From positions 62,001-126,000 of the forward strand of contig NZ_CP036262.1 in NCBI RefSeq assembly GCF_007741495.1: DNA of 64,000 bases. Direction: 5' to 3'. Of the stretch, positions 48,650 to 57,672 are shown piece after piece. Within the stretch, counting starts at the first letter, position 1. The number at the start of each line of letters is the position of its first letter. Made by a program: the position numbers and the translations under genes. A model generated the notes under the pieces. The model saw only the letters and a program-made list of their open reading frames with translations, was not told the origin of the DNA and ran no database searches. This DNA is from Roseimaritima multifibrata. GTDB lineage: Bacteria; Planctomycetota; Planctomycetia; Pirellulales; Pirellulaceae.

Positions 48650-50263
48650 ATGTCAAACGTTTCTTTTCGCCCGCTGCTCGGGGCCGGTCTGCTGGTTTTG
48701 TTTTCCTTGTCTCTGCCGGCACAGGAGGACGTATCAAATAAATTGTCTGCTGAATTTGTCCCGGACAATGCATTGGCAGCGATCTTTGCTTCGCCTAGCA
48801 AGGTTTTGCAGGATCCCAGTTTTGAAATGATGCCGATCGAGGTCTTGCAGGCTCAAGGTTTGGAAATGATTGGTGTTGATCCGATGCATATCGACCAGTT
48901 GACGGTTGTTGTCGGCCCACCTGGACCGCAGGGGCCAGTCGGCGGGGTCGTCATCCAATTCAGTCAGGACTATTCGATTGAGGATCTAAATCCTCAGATC
49001 TTTCGTGAAGCAGAGCCGCAGGAGAGTAATGGACGTGAGGTGTACCTTCTTGCTGGGCCTCCTAATACCGTCCTTTTCCGGAAGGACGCAAGAACCTTTA
49101 TCATCGGCGTTGGAAATTACTTGAATTCAATCGTTGACGGAAACCAGGGACAAGGATCTTTGGCGCGTTTACTGCCCAGGATTCCCGACCAAAACGGAAT
49201 TACTGCAGTGGCCGTCCTGGATCAGATTCGTCCGATGTTAACGGGCCTGTTGAAGCAAAACGTCAGGCAAATGCCGGCCCAAGTGCAAGGTGTCGTTCGA
49301 CTTCCGGAACTGACCGATGCATTAGTCGTCAATGTGAAGCCAGCCGGTTTGTTGAATTTTCAGGCGACTGTGGTCGCTCTGTGTACCGATGCGGATGCAG
49401 CACAAGAAGCCGCGGGCGTTCTAAATGATTCCATCGATTTTGGAATTGCGAAAGTTGTCGAGGACGCGACGCAGGGTATGGATTCGTCTGATCCTGTTCG
49501 AAATGCTTCTGCAAAATACGGGGTTCGGCTCGCTGATTTTCTTGGCAATAGCTTTCGTCCTAAAATCGTTGGAAACCGATTAGTGATTAAACCAGCCAGT
49601 AATGCAGGAACCGTCGGGGCTTTAGTTGGCTTGCTTCTTCCTGCGATCCAGGCGGCTCGCGGTGCTGCATCACGAGTGCGGTCTTCAAACAATCAGAGAC
49701 AGATATTGTTAGCGATGCATATCTATCACGATACCTATCAGAAATTGCCGGATGCACAGATCAAAGACAAAGAAGGTAAACCTCTACTCAGTTGGCGAGT
49801 TAGTATCTTGCCATTTATTGAACATCAGGCGTTATATGAGCAGTTTCATTTAGATGAGCCCTGGGATAGTGAGCACAACTTGCCTCTGGCGAATCAAATG
49901 CCTGACGCCTTTCGGCATCCCGATTTACCGACCGAAAAAAATGAAACGGTCTATCAAGTCGCAGCCGGTAAAGGCTTGATGTTTGATAACGACAAAGCGA
50001 ACCGCTTTCGGGATGTCGGGGATGGACTGAGCAATACGGTTTTATTGACTGAAACCGATGCAGCACACGCGGTTGTTTGGTCAAAACCCGAAGATTCGTC
50101 AATCGATATGAATGACCCTGCTGGCCACCTGCATGTTGCCCCCGGAGACGTTTATCAGTTCGGCTTTGGCGACGGTTCGGTTCAGGCGATTCCGTTGGAC
50201 ATGGATTTGGAGACGTTGAAGGCACTGTTCACGCGCGCAGGTGGCGAATTCGTCAAGCGTTAG
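48650..50263 (+). CDS. Secreted DUF1559-containing protein, tandem paralogue 1
   Basis: 537 residues from the ATG at 48650 (MSNVSFRPLLGAGLLVLFSL); an upstream ATG/TTG frame to 48632 is less likely because the paralogue starts at the equivalent site. Cleavable signal peptide (cleavage near PAQED). The N-terminal 300 residues have no recognised family; the C-terminal part is DUF1559-like but internal: GLLLPAIQAARGAASRVRSS, LSWRVSILPFIEHQALYEQF and GFGDGSVQAIPLDMD. There is no prepilin motif, unlike the gene at 18537. The next gene is a close copy. Function unknown; exported. Confidence 0.85.
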   Translation: MSNVSFRPLLGAGLLVLFSLSLPAQEDVSNKLSAEFVPDNALAAIFASPSKVLQDPSFEMMPIEVLQAQGLEMIGVDPMHIDQLTVVVGPPGPQGPVGGVVIQFSQDYSIEDLNPQIFREAEPQESNGREVYLLAGPPNTVLFRKDARTFIIGVGNYLNSIVDGNQGQGSLARLLPRIPDQNGITAVAVLDQIRPMLTGLLKQNVRQMPAQVQGVVRLPELTDALVVNVKPAGLLNFQATVVALCTDADAAQEAAGVLNDSIDFGIAKVVEDATQGMDSSDPVRNASAKYGVRLADFLGNSFRPKIVGNRLVIKPASNAGTVGALVGLLLPAIQAARGAASRVRSSNNQRQILLAMHIYHDTYQKLPDAQIKDKEGKPLLSWRVSILPFIEHQALYEQFHLDEPWDSEHNLPLANQMPDAFRHPDLPTEKNETVYQVAAGKGLMFDNDKANRFRDVGDGLSNTVLLTETDAAHAVVWSKPEDSSIDMNDPAGHLHVAPGDVYQFGFGDGSVQAIPLDMDLETLKALFTRAGGEFVKR

Positions 50264-50280
50264 AAATTGGTTGACTACTG

Positions 50281-50410
50281 GTAACCGTCCGGCCGATGCG
50301 CTGGAAGCCGCGCGTCCTTGCCGCGCGTACCCGCCGGGCGGCTCGCGCCGCACCGCTAGGATTTGCGCGGGCAAGCCGTTCGGCAGTCGCATTCTGTTTG
50401 CGCTGGCACC
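50281..50410. repeat. REP-like units between the DUF1559 paralogues
   Basis: Truncated REP units (CCGTCCGGCCGATGCGCTGG, GCGCGTACCCGCCGGGCGGC, CACCGCTAGGATTTGCGC) begin 18 bp after the stop of paralogue 1. They resemble the block before 48128 but are shorter and rearranged. Confidence 0.8.
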
Positions 50411-50413
50411 CTT

Positions 50414-50598
50414 CAGCCCAGCGGGCGGCAGATACTTGCCGGCGGCGTCAGCCGCCGGATCGCTTCCAGCGCATTGTCTAGCCCAGCGGGCGACAGAATT
50501 GGTGAGGGATAAATTCTGTCGCCCGCTGGGCTTTGATATCCATCTTTTTTGCTCCGGCGGCTCGCGCCGCCGGCAAGTATTTGTCGCCCTCCGGGCTG
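50414..50598. repeat. 185-bp nested palindromic element, copy 2
   Basis: This has the same length and internal layout as the element at 48128-48312, with only scattered base differences (for example CTCGCGCC for CTCTCGCC). Its presence ahead of both DUF1559 paralogues shows that element and gene were duplicated together. Confidence 0.9.
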
Positions 50599-50673
50599 TT
50601 TGCGTTTGGTGTTGGAGACTTTTGATTGGTGATTTAGGTTTGCTCCGTTTCATTGATTGATAGGAACCGCCCC

Positions 50674-50890
50674 ACATTCTTAGCGGAACGGCGCAAGCCG
50701 TCCGGCCGATGCACTGGAAGCCGCGCGTACCTGCCGGGCGGCTCGCGCCGCACCGCTAGGATTTGCGCCCGCAAGCCGTCCGGCCGATGCGTTGGAAGCC
50801 GCACTTTCTTGCCGAGCGGCTCGCGCCGCACCGCTAGGATTTGCGCGGGCAAGCCGTTCGGCCCTCACGCTAACGGGCTCCGTCGTCAGT
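50674..50890. repeat. REP-like units upstream of DUF1559 paralogue 2
   Basis: A full unit starting ACATTCTTAGCGG at 50674 is followed by two shorter ones, each ending CACCGCTAGGATTTGCGC. After 50890 the sequence CGCTCGGTTTCC and GATGTGCTAAAATTTCAGCC matches the stretch before paralogue 1 (about 48546-48590), so the promoter region was copied as well. Confidence 0.85.
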
Positions 50891-51013
50891 TAAGCCATTC
50901 TTAATTCGCGCTCGGTTTCCCCCCACCAGATGTGCTAAAATTTCAGCCACTTAAACGTCGCTGCAGTGCTCTGTTTTTCGCAGTGAATCGCCTTCTCACT
51001 AATCGAGACTCTC

Positions 51014-52627
51014 ATGTCAATCGTTCCTTTTCGACTGTTGCTTGGGACCGGTATGCTGGTCCTGTCTTCCTTGACGCTGCCGGCACAGGAGGACGGTCCG
51101 AAAAAACTGTCCGCCGAATTTGTCCCGGACAATGCACTGGCAGCGATCTTTGCTTCGCCTAATAAGGTTATGCAGGAGCCTGGTTTTGAAATGCTGCCGA
51201 TCGAAATCGTGCGGGCTCAAGGGCTGGCAACGGTTGGTGTCGATCCGATGCATATCGACCGGCTGACGGTGGTTGTCGGTCCTCCCGGGCCACAGGGGCC
51301 GGTTGGCGGGATCGTCATTCAATTCAGTCAGGACTACTCGATTGAGGATTTAAACCCTCAAGTTTTTCGTGAAGTGGAACCGCAGGAGATCAATGGACGT
51401 GAGGTGTACCTGCTTGATGGGCCTCCTGATACGGTCCTGTTTCGCAAGGACGCACGGACCTTTATCGTCGGCATTGGGAACTACTTGAATTCGATCGTTG
51501 AAGGGAATCAGGGGCAAGGGTCGCTCGCTCGCCTGCTCCCTCGAATTCCTGATCAAAACGGTGTGACAGCGGTGGCGGTGTTGGATCAGGTTCGTCCAAT
51601 GTTAACGGGCATGTTGAAGCAAAACGCCAGGCAAATGCCGCCCCAGCTACAAGATATTGTCCGTCTTCCTGAGCTGACCGATGCATTGATCGTCAATATT
51701 AGGCCGGCTGATTTGTTGAATTTTCAGGCGACGGTGGTTGCTCTGTGTACCGATGCCGATGCCGCACAAAACGCAGCCGAGATCCTTAATGGTTCCATCG
51801 ACTTTGGGCGAAATCAGTTTCTTGGTGAGGTCACCAAGGATATGGATCTGTCCGATCCGGTCCAAAAAGCCTCTTCAGAGTACATGTTTCGGGTTTCTGA
51901 AAAGATCAGCGATAACCTCCGCCCTCAAGTCATCGACAATCGCTTGGTGATTAAGCCCGATAGCAATGTTGGAACCGTTGGGGTTTTGGTGGGGATGCTG
52001 TTGCCTGCCGTTCAGGCGGCTCGAGGCGCTGCAAGACGCATGCAGTCTTCCAATAACCAAAAACAGATCCTGCTGGCGATGCACAATTATCATTCTACCT
52101 TCAATCATTTGCCCGACGCTGCGGTGAAAGACAAGGACGGCAAGCCACTGCTCAGCTGGCGAGTCAGTATCTTGCCCTTTATTGGAGAGAACGAGTTGTA
52201 TGAGCAGTTTCATATGGACGAACCTTGGGACAGTGAACACAACTTGCCGTTATCCAAAAAGATGCCCGCAATCTACCGGCACCCCTCTTTGAAGACCGAA
52301 GAGAATGAGACGGTTTATCAGGTCGCTGTAGGCGACGGATTATTGTTCAATGATCAGAAACCAACCCGGTTTCGCGATATCCTCGATGGAACCAGCAATA
52401 CGATTTTGTTGACCGAAACCGATGCAGAACATGCCGTTAATTGGGCGAAACCGGAGGATTCGCCAATTGATATGGATGATCCGAAAGGGCATCTGAACAT
52501 CATGCCCGGGGGTGTTTTTCAGGTTGGGTTTGCCGACGGATCGGTTCAAGCCATTTCCGAATTGGTGGACCCGAATATGCTGAAGGCGATGTTCACGCGG
52601 GATGGTCGCGAAGTGATCAACCGCTAA
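51014..52627 (+). CDS. Secreted DUF1559-containing protein, tandem paralogue 2
   Basis: 537 residues, with signal peptide LLLGTGMLVLSSLTLPAQ. It matches the previous gene along its whole length (for example QEDYSIEDLNPQ-type segments, LARLLPRIPDQNG, LSWRVSILPFIGENELYEQF). Differences are spread out, with hot spots around residues 255-300 and near the C-terminus. The copies start 2364 bp apart. The frame is intact, so both are probably functional. No catalytic residues are recognised. Confidence 0.85.
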   Translation: MSIVPFRLLLGTGMLVLSSLTLPAQEDGPKKLSAEFVPDNALAAIFASPNKVMQEPGFEMLPIEIVRAQGLATVGVDPMHIDRLTVVVGPPGPQGPVGGIVIQFSQDYSIEDLNPQVFREVEPQEINGREVYLLDGPPDTVLFRKDARTFIVGIGNYLNSIVEGNQGQGSLARLLPRIPDQNGVTAVAVLDQVRPMLTGMLKQNARQMPPQLQDIVRLPELTDALIVNIRPADLLNFQATVVALCTDADAAQNAAEILNGSIDFGRNQFLGEVTKDMDLSDPVQKASSEYMFRVSEKISDNLRPQVIDNRLVIKPDSNVGTVGVLVGMLLPAVQAARGAARRMQSSNNQKQILLAMHNYHSTFNHLPDAAVKDKDGKPLLSWRVSILPFIGENELYEQFHMDEPWDSEHNLPLSKKMPAIYRHPSLKTEENETVYQVAVGDGLLFNDQKPTRFRDILDGTSNTILLTETDAEHAVNWAKPEDSPIDMDDPKGHLNIMPGGVFQVGFADGSVQAISELVDPNMLKAMFTRDGREVINR

Positions 52628-52669
52628 TGGCATCTTGGTGAAGCGGCTTGCCCTAGGTACGCTTTGCGA

Positions 52670-53740
52670 ATGGATTATCGATCTCTGATGAACGGCCAAC
52701 GGCGAGATCCGTTGGCCTTTGTGCTGCGGCCGCTGTTGCGAATCGGCTCTTGGTTTTACGGGCTGGGAATCCGGATTCGCAATTCCCGATACGATCGTGG
52801 CGTTTCCGAAACGCACGATGCGGGGGTCCCTGTGATTTCCGTTGGCAATCTGACCACTGGCGGGACCGGGAAAACTCCACTGGTTTGTTATTTGGCACGC
52901 GAGCTACGCTCTCAAGGCTTCCGCGTCGCCTTGATCAGCCGGGGCTATGGGCGCGGCGATGGGGATCTGAATGACGAAGCCCTCGAGTTGGAATTGCGGT
53001 TGCCTGACGTGCCTCACGTGCAGGACCCCGATCGCGTCGCCGCCGCTGCAGTGGCGGTGGAGGAATTGGAAACCGAGATCCTATTGATGGACGACGGGTT
53101 CCAGCACCGTCGGCTGCAACGCGATTTAGATATCGTGGTGATCGATGCAACTTGCCCCTTTGGCTACGGGTATTTGCTGCCAAGAGGCATGTTGCGAGAA
53201 CCGATTGCTTCCATCCGGCGGGCGGATGTCGCAATCCTTTCTCGTTGTAACCACATTTCTCCCGAAGAGCGTTTGCAAATTAAACAAGCCTACCTGCGGC
53301 GAAAACCTGATTTGATCTGGCTGGAAGCGGAGCATCACCCCGGGCGCTTGGTCGATCATGAAAATCGACCAGAGCCCTTGGAGGTCGTGGCCGGAAAGCG
53401 AGTCCTTGTTTTCTGCGGGATCGGCAATCCGGCAGCTTTCGCAAAAACCGTTCGCGACTGTGGAGCCGAATTGGTGGATCAGCTGTCCCTGCCAGACCAT
53501 GCGTCGTACGATCGCGAAATGCTGGAACGCCTGCGTGCGTGGGGAGAGAGCTGGCCACCCGGAGAGATCGAGTACATGCTCTGCACTCAAAAGGATTTGG
53601 TCAAAATTCGTACGAATCGGATTGCCGGGATTCCACTGCGGGCCATTCAAATCGATATGACTGTCGAACCGGAGGCCGAACTGCAACAAGCCTTGAAGAA
53701 GGTTGTTCAGCCAGATGGCCCTGTCGAGGGAACCGTGTGA
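52670..53740 (+). CDS. lpxK: Tetraacyldisaccharide 4'-kinase
   Basis: 356 residues from the ATG at 52670 (a TTG at 52664 is in frame). It phosphorylates the 4' position of the lipid A precursor at the inner membrane. Walker A is GNLTTGGTGKTPLV; other family motifs are ALISRGYGR, the ILLMDDGFQHRRLQRDLDIV stretch, and LLPRGMLREP. The N-terminal part is hydrophobic/basic (VLRPLLRIGSWFYGLGIRIR) as in other LpxK. It is evidence that this organism makes lipid A. Confidence 0.95.
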   Translation: MDYRSLMNGQRRDPLAFVLRPLLRIGSWFYGLGIRIRNSRYDRGVSETHDAGVPVISVGNLTTGGTGKTPLVCYLARELRSQGFRVALISRGYGRGDGDLNDEALELELRLPDVPHVQDPDRVAAAAVAVEELETEILLMDDGFQHRRLQRDLDIVVIDATCPFGYGYLLPRGMLREPIASIRRADVAILSRCNHISPEERLQIKQAYLRRKPDLIWLEAEHHPGRLVDHENRPEPLEVVAGKRVLVFCGIGNPAAFAKTVRDCGAELVDQLSLPDHASYDREMLERLRAWGESWPPGEIEYMLCTQKDLVKIRTNRIAGIPLRAIQIDMTVEPEAELQQALKKVVQPDGPVEGTV

Positions 53741-53789
53741 GGGATCGGGGAGCGTTCAGCTTTCCAGAGTTTCGTTTGTTAAGCTCAGG

Positions 53790-53826
53790 GAGGGCTCCTT
53801 CGAGAAATGTCGTTTCGAGGGCCCTC
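53790..53826 (+). terminator. Possible terminator hairpin after lpxK
   Basis: GAGGGC (53790-53795) pairs with GCCCTC (53821-53826) and an imperfect inner stem (CCTTCGAG / TTTCGAGG) extends it. There is no T run, so termination is uncertain. Confidence 0.35.
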
Positions 53827-53863
53827 ACCTAGTGTGGGAATCTAACAGCAGGGAGTTCATTGC

Positions 53864-54157
53864 ATGGGTTGGTTCCGCCGCAGAAGAGATTCGTCGCCTG
53901 ACGCTCCGCTGGTTCCCTGCCCGCACTGTGGGGCCGATGTTCGGGCCGATGCCGTGGCCTGCCGGGAATGTGGCTATGCCTGGGAGGCGGATGACTTGGT
54001 CGACGACGGTTCGGATGATTTTGACTATGATGCGTTCGTAGAGCGAGAATTCTCCGAATCGAATGTCAGTCAATCATTGCCGGCTTGGCAACGGTTCGTC
54101 ATATTTCTCTTAGTCCTTGCTTTTGCCGCGACCTTGTTGGGGCCTCTACTGTTTTAG
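53864..54157 (+). CDS. Zinc-ribbon membrane protein
   Basis: 97 residues. Order: basic start (MGWFRRRRD), a zinc ribbon with two Cys pairs (CPHCGADVRADAVACRECGY), a strongly acidic linker (DDLVDDGSDDFDYDAF), then a C-terminal membrane helix (FVIFLLVLAFAATLLGPLLF). The zinc ribbon therefore faces the cytoplasm. The function is unknown. The next gene (SET) starts 31 bp after its stop. Confidence 0.75.
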   Translation: MGWFRRRRDSSPDAPLVPCPHCGADVRADAVACRECGYAWEADDLVDDGSDDFDYDAFVEREFSESNVSQSLPAWQRFVIFLLVLAFAATLLGPLLF

Positions 54158-54188
54158 GAAGGACAACAACACCTTGGATCGAGACACC

Positions 54189-54707
54189 ATGAGCGGATTA
54201 AGTAAAAAGCGTCGAGCGAAGCTGCAGCAGAAATTGGATGAGGATTACGGCTACCGGCAATACGCCGACCGTGATGTGGAAGTCCGCGAAGGAGCTTGCG
54301 GGCATGGAGTACACGCCGTTCGCCAGTTTTTGCCCGGAGAATTGGTGATCGAGATCTGTGGTCAAGTGCTGTCGCAAAAGAAGTACGACGGATCCACCTA
54401 TGTGATGGAAATGGATGATGAGTGGTACCTGGAACCAACGATCCCAGGGGCCTATCTAAATCACTCCTGCAATCCGAATGCGGAACTGCTGAAACTGACC
54501 GACAGTTCGATGGGGATCATCGCGATCTGCAATATCGAACCCGGGTCGGAAATCACGTTCGACTACCAGTGGACGGCGGGCGATTGGGTTCCCCGTTGCC
54601 AATGCGGAGCCCCAAATTGCCGCGGCTGGGTCGTCGGTGCCGATTCGCTTGAAGAGATGAAAGAGTTTGCTAAAGAGCAGAAGCAAAAATCAAAGCGAAA
54701 GAAATAG
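54189..54707 (+). CDS. SET-domain protein (putative lysine methyltransferase) with post-SET cysteines
   Basis: 172 residues from the ATG at 54189. After a basic start (GLSKKRRAKLQQKLDEDYG) the SET core follows: ACGHGVHAVRQFLPGE (SAM-binding region, cf. GxG), AYLNHSCNPNAEL (the NHS-x-x-PN knot) and SEITFDYQW (catalytic Tyr). A post-SET-like Cys cluster (CQCGAPNCRGWV) comes next, and a Lys-rich tail ends it. Such enzymes methylate lysines using S-adenosylmethionine. The bacterial target is unknown; ribosomal, flagellar or nucleoid-associated proteins are possible. Confidence 0.85.
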   Translation: MSGLSKKRRAKLQQKLDEDYGYRQYADRDVEVREGACGHGVHAVRQFLPGELVIEICGQVLSQKKYDGSTYVMEMDDEWYLEPTIPGAYLNHSCNPNAELLKLTDSSMGIIAICNIEPGSEITFDYQWTAGDWVPRCQCGAPNCRGWVVGADSLEEMKEFAKEQKQKSKRKK

Positions 54708-54725
54708 CCGCGAGGGATTTCGAAA

Positions 54726-54771
54726 ACGGGCAGGCAGTCATTCAGGTTGCCTCGGAACCTTGCCCGTAAAG
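54726..54771 (-). terminator. Hairpin between converging SET and kinase-group genes
   Basis: ACGGGCA (54726-54732) pairs with TGCCCGT (54761-54767). On the minus strand the stem ends in GTTTTCG, so it may end the minus-strand signalling group; on the plus strand no T run follows. Confidence 0.4.
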
Positions 54772-54826
54772 CCAGCACAGATACGTTCGGCTGGAGGAAT
54801 ACTTCCCGCCGCACCGCAACGTCCTG

Positions 54827-55441
54827 CTATGCCGATGCGCGGGACCGGCTGACGACCTTCAGGACCCCCGTCATTCCCAGTAGCAGAGCGAATCCGCCGG
54901 CTCCCAGGACGCCCAGCCCTGCCAATCGACTTCGCCTTTCATAGCGGCGCCATTTCTTTTGAATGCCGTCGCGGAAGTCTTGATCGAAGACCAGTTCCAC
55001 TGCGTCTTCGTACATCACCCCATCGCTGGTCGTGACTTCGCCGTGATAGATCCGATCAGGATTGACCAGTTGTCGATCGATTTGCTGATCGTCGATTTTG
55101 AACGGTGGATCGGTCGTCCCCAAGACCTCGCTCAAGTAGGCGGCTACGGCGATCCGTTTTTGTTCCGTCAGACTTGTCATGCTGGCCTCTTCGGTCAACG
55201 CAGGACTGGAAGCGACTGCCCAGCGATGTTGAGGGCCTTCTAGAACAGGATCGGCCACAATCCACTCTGGACGGTCGTCGGGATAGAACTGATGTTGCAG
55301 CGGAGCTACCGAAAGCTCACTCAAAGCGGACGCTTCGGACGCCGGTTCATCGGCGAAACAGGCCCCAATCGCTAGCAGTGCACAACAGCTGACCCCGATG
55401 ATTCGATGGAAGGATTGTAGGGATGGGAGGTTTCGATTCAT
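54827..55441 (-). CDS. Hypothetical protein with signal peptide and C-terminal membrane helix
   Basis: 204 residues from the ATG at 55441; longer frames to 55636 overlap the kinase gene's end. The signal peptide is SFHRIIGVSCCALLAIGACF. The middle part is soluble (TEEASMTSLTEQKRIAVAAY, then a region with DRIYHGEVTTSDGVMYEDAV). It ends with a basic patch and a Gly-rich membrane helix (LAGLGVLGAGGFALLLGM). No family is recognised. It is downstream of the kinase by 68 bp on the same strand. Confidence 0.65.
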   Translation of the reverse strand: MNRNLPSLQSFHRIIGVSCCALLAIGACFADEPASEASALSELSVAPLQHQFYPDDRPEWIVADPVLEGPQHRWAVASSPALTEEASMTSLTEQKRIAVAAYLSEVLGTTDPPFKIDDQQIDRQLVNPDRIYHGEVTTSDGVMYEDAVELVFDQDFRDGIQKKWRRYERRSRLAGLGVLGAGGFALLLGMTGVLKVVSRSRASA

Positions 55442-55509
55442 TGTGGATGTTCTCCATGAAGAGGAGTGGATAGCTGTGCGGTGTGGAAAAGGGGCTGGGC
55501 GAGGGAGCC

Positions 55510-57672
55510 TTAGCTGACCTGCATTTCTTGATGACGATTTTCCCATGGCGATGCCAATTGCAGCACGATTGCGATTCCGCCAGCAACTAAAATGCCCCAT
55601 GGTTGTGGAATCGGCAGGGCTAGGCTGATCGCCCATTCAAACACGACCGCGACCGCAACGGTCCAAACGCTGAGGCGTCGTTTGCGAAGGGGGTCGGTGT
55701 TTTTCCACCAACCAACGGCTCCCATCAGCAGTGCGAAGTGAGCCATCATCGCAGCGAGCCGCGGGACGCCTTCGTTTGTGTATAAGTTTTGTGGCAGGTT
55801 GTCAGCGACATCTGCCGATAGTGCTGTCCCGCCGATGGGCAGTAGTAAGTATTCCGATGCGACGTACGCAAACGAACCAACGATGATGCCCACGCCCGCA
55901 AGGACTAAGCGTCGCGATAGTGGTTCGCCTTCGCCTCGCTCCCACAGTTTTCCCATCCCTAGCAGTGCCAAAGCGGCAAACCCGATCGTCACCGCGGTCA
56001 AAGCGTAGGGAGCGATATTTTCGGCAGACAGGTCCGCGTCGCGTAACCCGATCATCGTCCCGACCACTCCTAGGATCGCCGTCCAAAAGATCGCTTTCGT
56101 CCAAGAACCACTTAGCTCGGTCATCCGTGTGAGCGAACGCTTGCTGGCCAATTCGATTCGTTTTTGTTGCCGCCACTGCCCCGCCGACAGCGGTCGTGGA
56201 ATCTGGGCTCGGGCGACCGCCAGTTGATGGGCTTCGGCATACGAAGGTTGTTGACGAATGCCCAGGACCAAGTGACGGATGATGTAGTAGGGAACGTAAA
56301 AGATCGCCACAAATGTCAGCAGAGGAACCAGCCATCCGGTATTGATCACCACCAAGGCGACGATCATGAACATCATTGCGATGCGGGTTCCCGGATACGA
56401 TTCCAAGCTTTCCCACCACCGCGCTAAATCGGTTAGGGAGCCACGGATGGCGCGAGCCAGTGGTTCTTCGCGAATCGGTTTTTCGGCGGAAGCGCCCGGC
56501 GCTGCTGGAGGGCTGGCCAGCCTGGCAAGGATCGGGTCCTGTTTGGATTCGGCGGGGGATGAAGTGCTGCCTAGGCTGCTGGGCATCGTGGCCGGAGTAC
56601 CGCTACCAAATGTGTCGATCTGCAAACCCAATGGCTTTAGCATTTGGGCGATCGATTGTGGTCGATTGCGTGGGTCTTTTTCTAATGCACTTTTGATGAC
56701 TTCGCGGTACGGAGACGCGATGCCTTCCAGGTCGGGCTGCGCCGTCAGATGCTTCATCACAATTTCATGGCTGCTTTCGCCATCAAACGGGACTCGTCCT
56801 GTCAGCAATTCACACAGGATCACTCCAAGGGCGTAAATGTCGATTTCACGGCCGTATTCTCCGCGACCTACCTCGGGGGCCATGTAGTGGAAGGTCCCGA
56901 CACTTTCGGTGTGGCCTCCACGACGACTGGCCGAAATGAATTTGCTTAGCCCGTAATCGCCGATTTTGATAATGCCTGCATCGTCAAATACGTTTCCCGG
57001 TTTCAGGTCGCGATGGACAAGTCCACTGTCATGCAGGTAAGCGATCCCGCTGGCCAGGCCGACCAAACAGCGACGGACTTCCTCTTCGGGCAGACCTTGT
57101 GGATGTTGATCCAGAACTTCCCGCAGGTTGGGGCCTGCGATGTATTCCATGATCACCCAGGCTTGGTCTTGGTCGTCGCGGCAGACGTCGAACAGCGAAA
57201 CCAAGTTGGGGTGTTTTAGGTTTAGGCAGTGCGATACGCCTCGCAATTCCACATCCAGATTGCGTTGGATGCGTTTGATCGCGACTTCTTTGCCCGCTTC
57301 GCTGACCGCGAAATAGACTTCGCCAAATCCACCGATACCAACGCCACGACGAATCGTGTAACGCGGCAGAGGGGAGCTCCCACTGGCGTAGGTGAAGTGC
57401 ATTTTCGGAGCGGTTGGAATAGGAGGCGAACTGGCCGAATCACTCGGCGTGTTATCAAACGCAGATGTAGGAGTATCGGCGGCATTGGGCCGGCCGAACA
57501 GACGACGACCTCTGTCTAGTGTACCGGCAAGAGCGGCCATAACTGGATTTTCCCGCTGTAAGTGATTTTTGTTAAGATCGTGATCGATCCCGCTACCATT
57601 AACGGCCGATACGGAATCGGTTGTGGGCGCGCTAAATTCAGCCCGCTGCGGATCCTTGGGAGAACGGCTCAT
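55510..57672 (-). CDS. Multi-pass membrane Ser/Thr protein kinase
   Basis: 720 residues from the ATG at 57672, chosen because it overlaps the stop of the upstream gene (ATGA). A disordered N-terminus of about 90 residues precedes the kinase domain: glycine loop GIGGFGEVYF (112-121), catalytic K133 in VAIKR, HRDLKPGNVF (220-229), and D239-Y-G in place of the usual DFG. The T-loop ends HYMAPEV. After a linker come about eight hydrophobic helices (from MFMIVALVVINTGWLV to WGILVAGGIAIVLQL), so the catalytic domain is cytoplasmic. It belongs to the Hanks-type kinases abundant in planctomycetes. The many helices are unusual because most bacterial kinases of this type have only one. Confidence 0.9.
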   Translation of the reverse strand: MSRSPKDPQRAEFSAPTTDSVSAVNGSGIDHDLNKNHLQRENPVMAALAGTLDRGRRLFGRPNAADTPTSAFDNTPSDSASSPPIPTAPKMHFTYASGSSPLPRYTIRRGVGIGGFGEVYFAVSEAGKEVAIKRIQRNLDVELRGVSHCLNLKHPNLVSLFDVCRDDQDQAWVIMEYIAGPNLREVLDQHPQGLPEEEVRRCLVGLASGIAYLHDSGLVHRDLKPGNVFDDAGIIKIGDYGLSKFISASRRGGHTESVGTFHYMAPEVGRGEYGREIDIYALGVILCELLTGRVPFDGESSHEIVMKHLTAQPDLEGIASPYREVIKSALEKDPRNRPQSIAQMLKPLGLQIDTFGSGTPATMPSSLGSTSSPAESKQDPILARLASPPAAPGASAEKPIREEPLARAIRGSLTDLARWWESLESYPGTRIAMMFMIVALVVINTGWLVPLLTFVAIFYVPYYIIRHLVLGIRQQPSYAEAHQLAVARAQIPRPLSAGQWRQQKRIELASKRSLTRMTELSGSWTKAIFWTAILGVVGTMIGLRDADLSAENIAPYALTAVTIGFAALALLGMGKLWERGEGEPLSRRLVLAGVGIIVGSFAYVASEYLLLPIGGTALSADVADNLPQNLYTNEGVPRLAAMMAHFALLMGAVGWWKNTDPLRKRRLSVWTVAVAVVFEWAISLALPIPQPWGILVAGGIAIVLQLASPWENRHQEMQVS

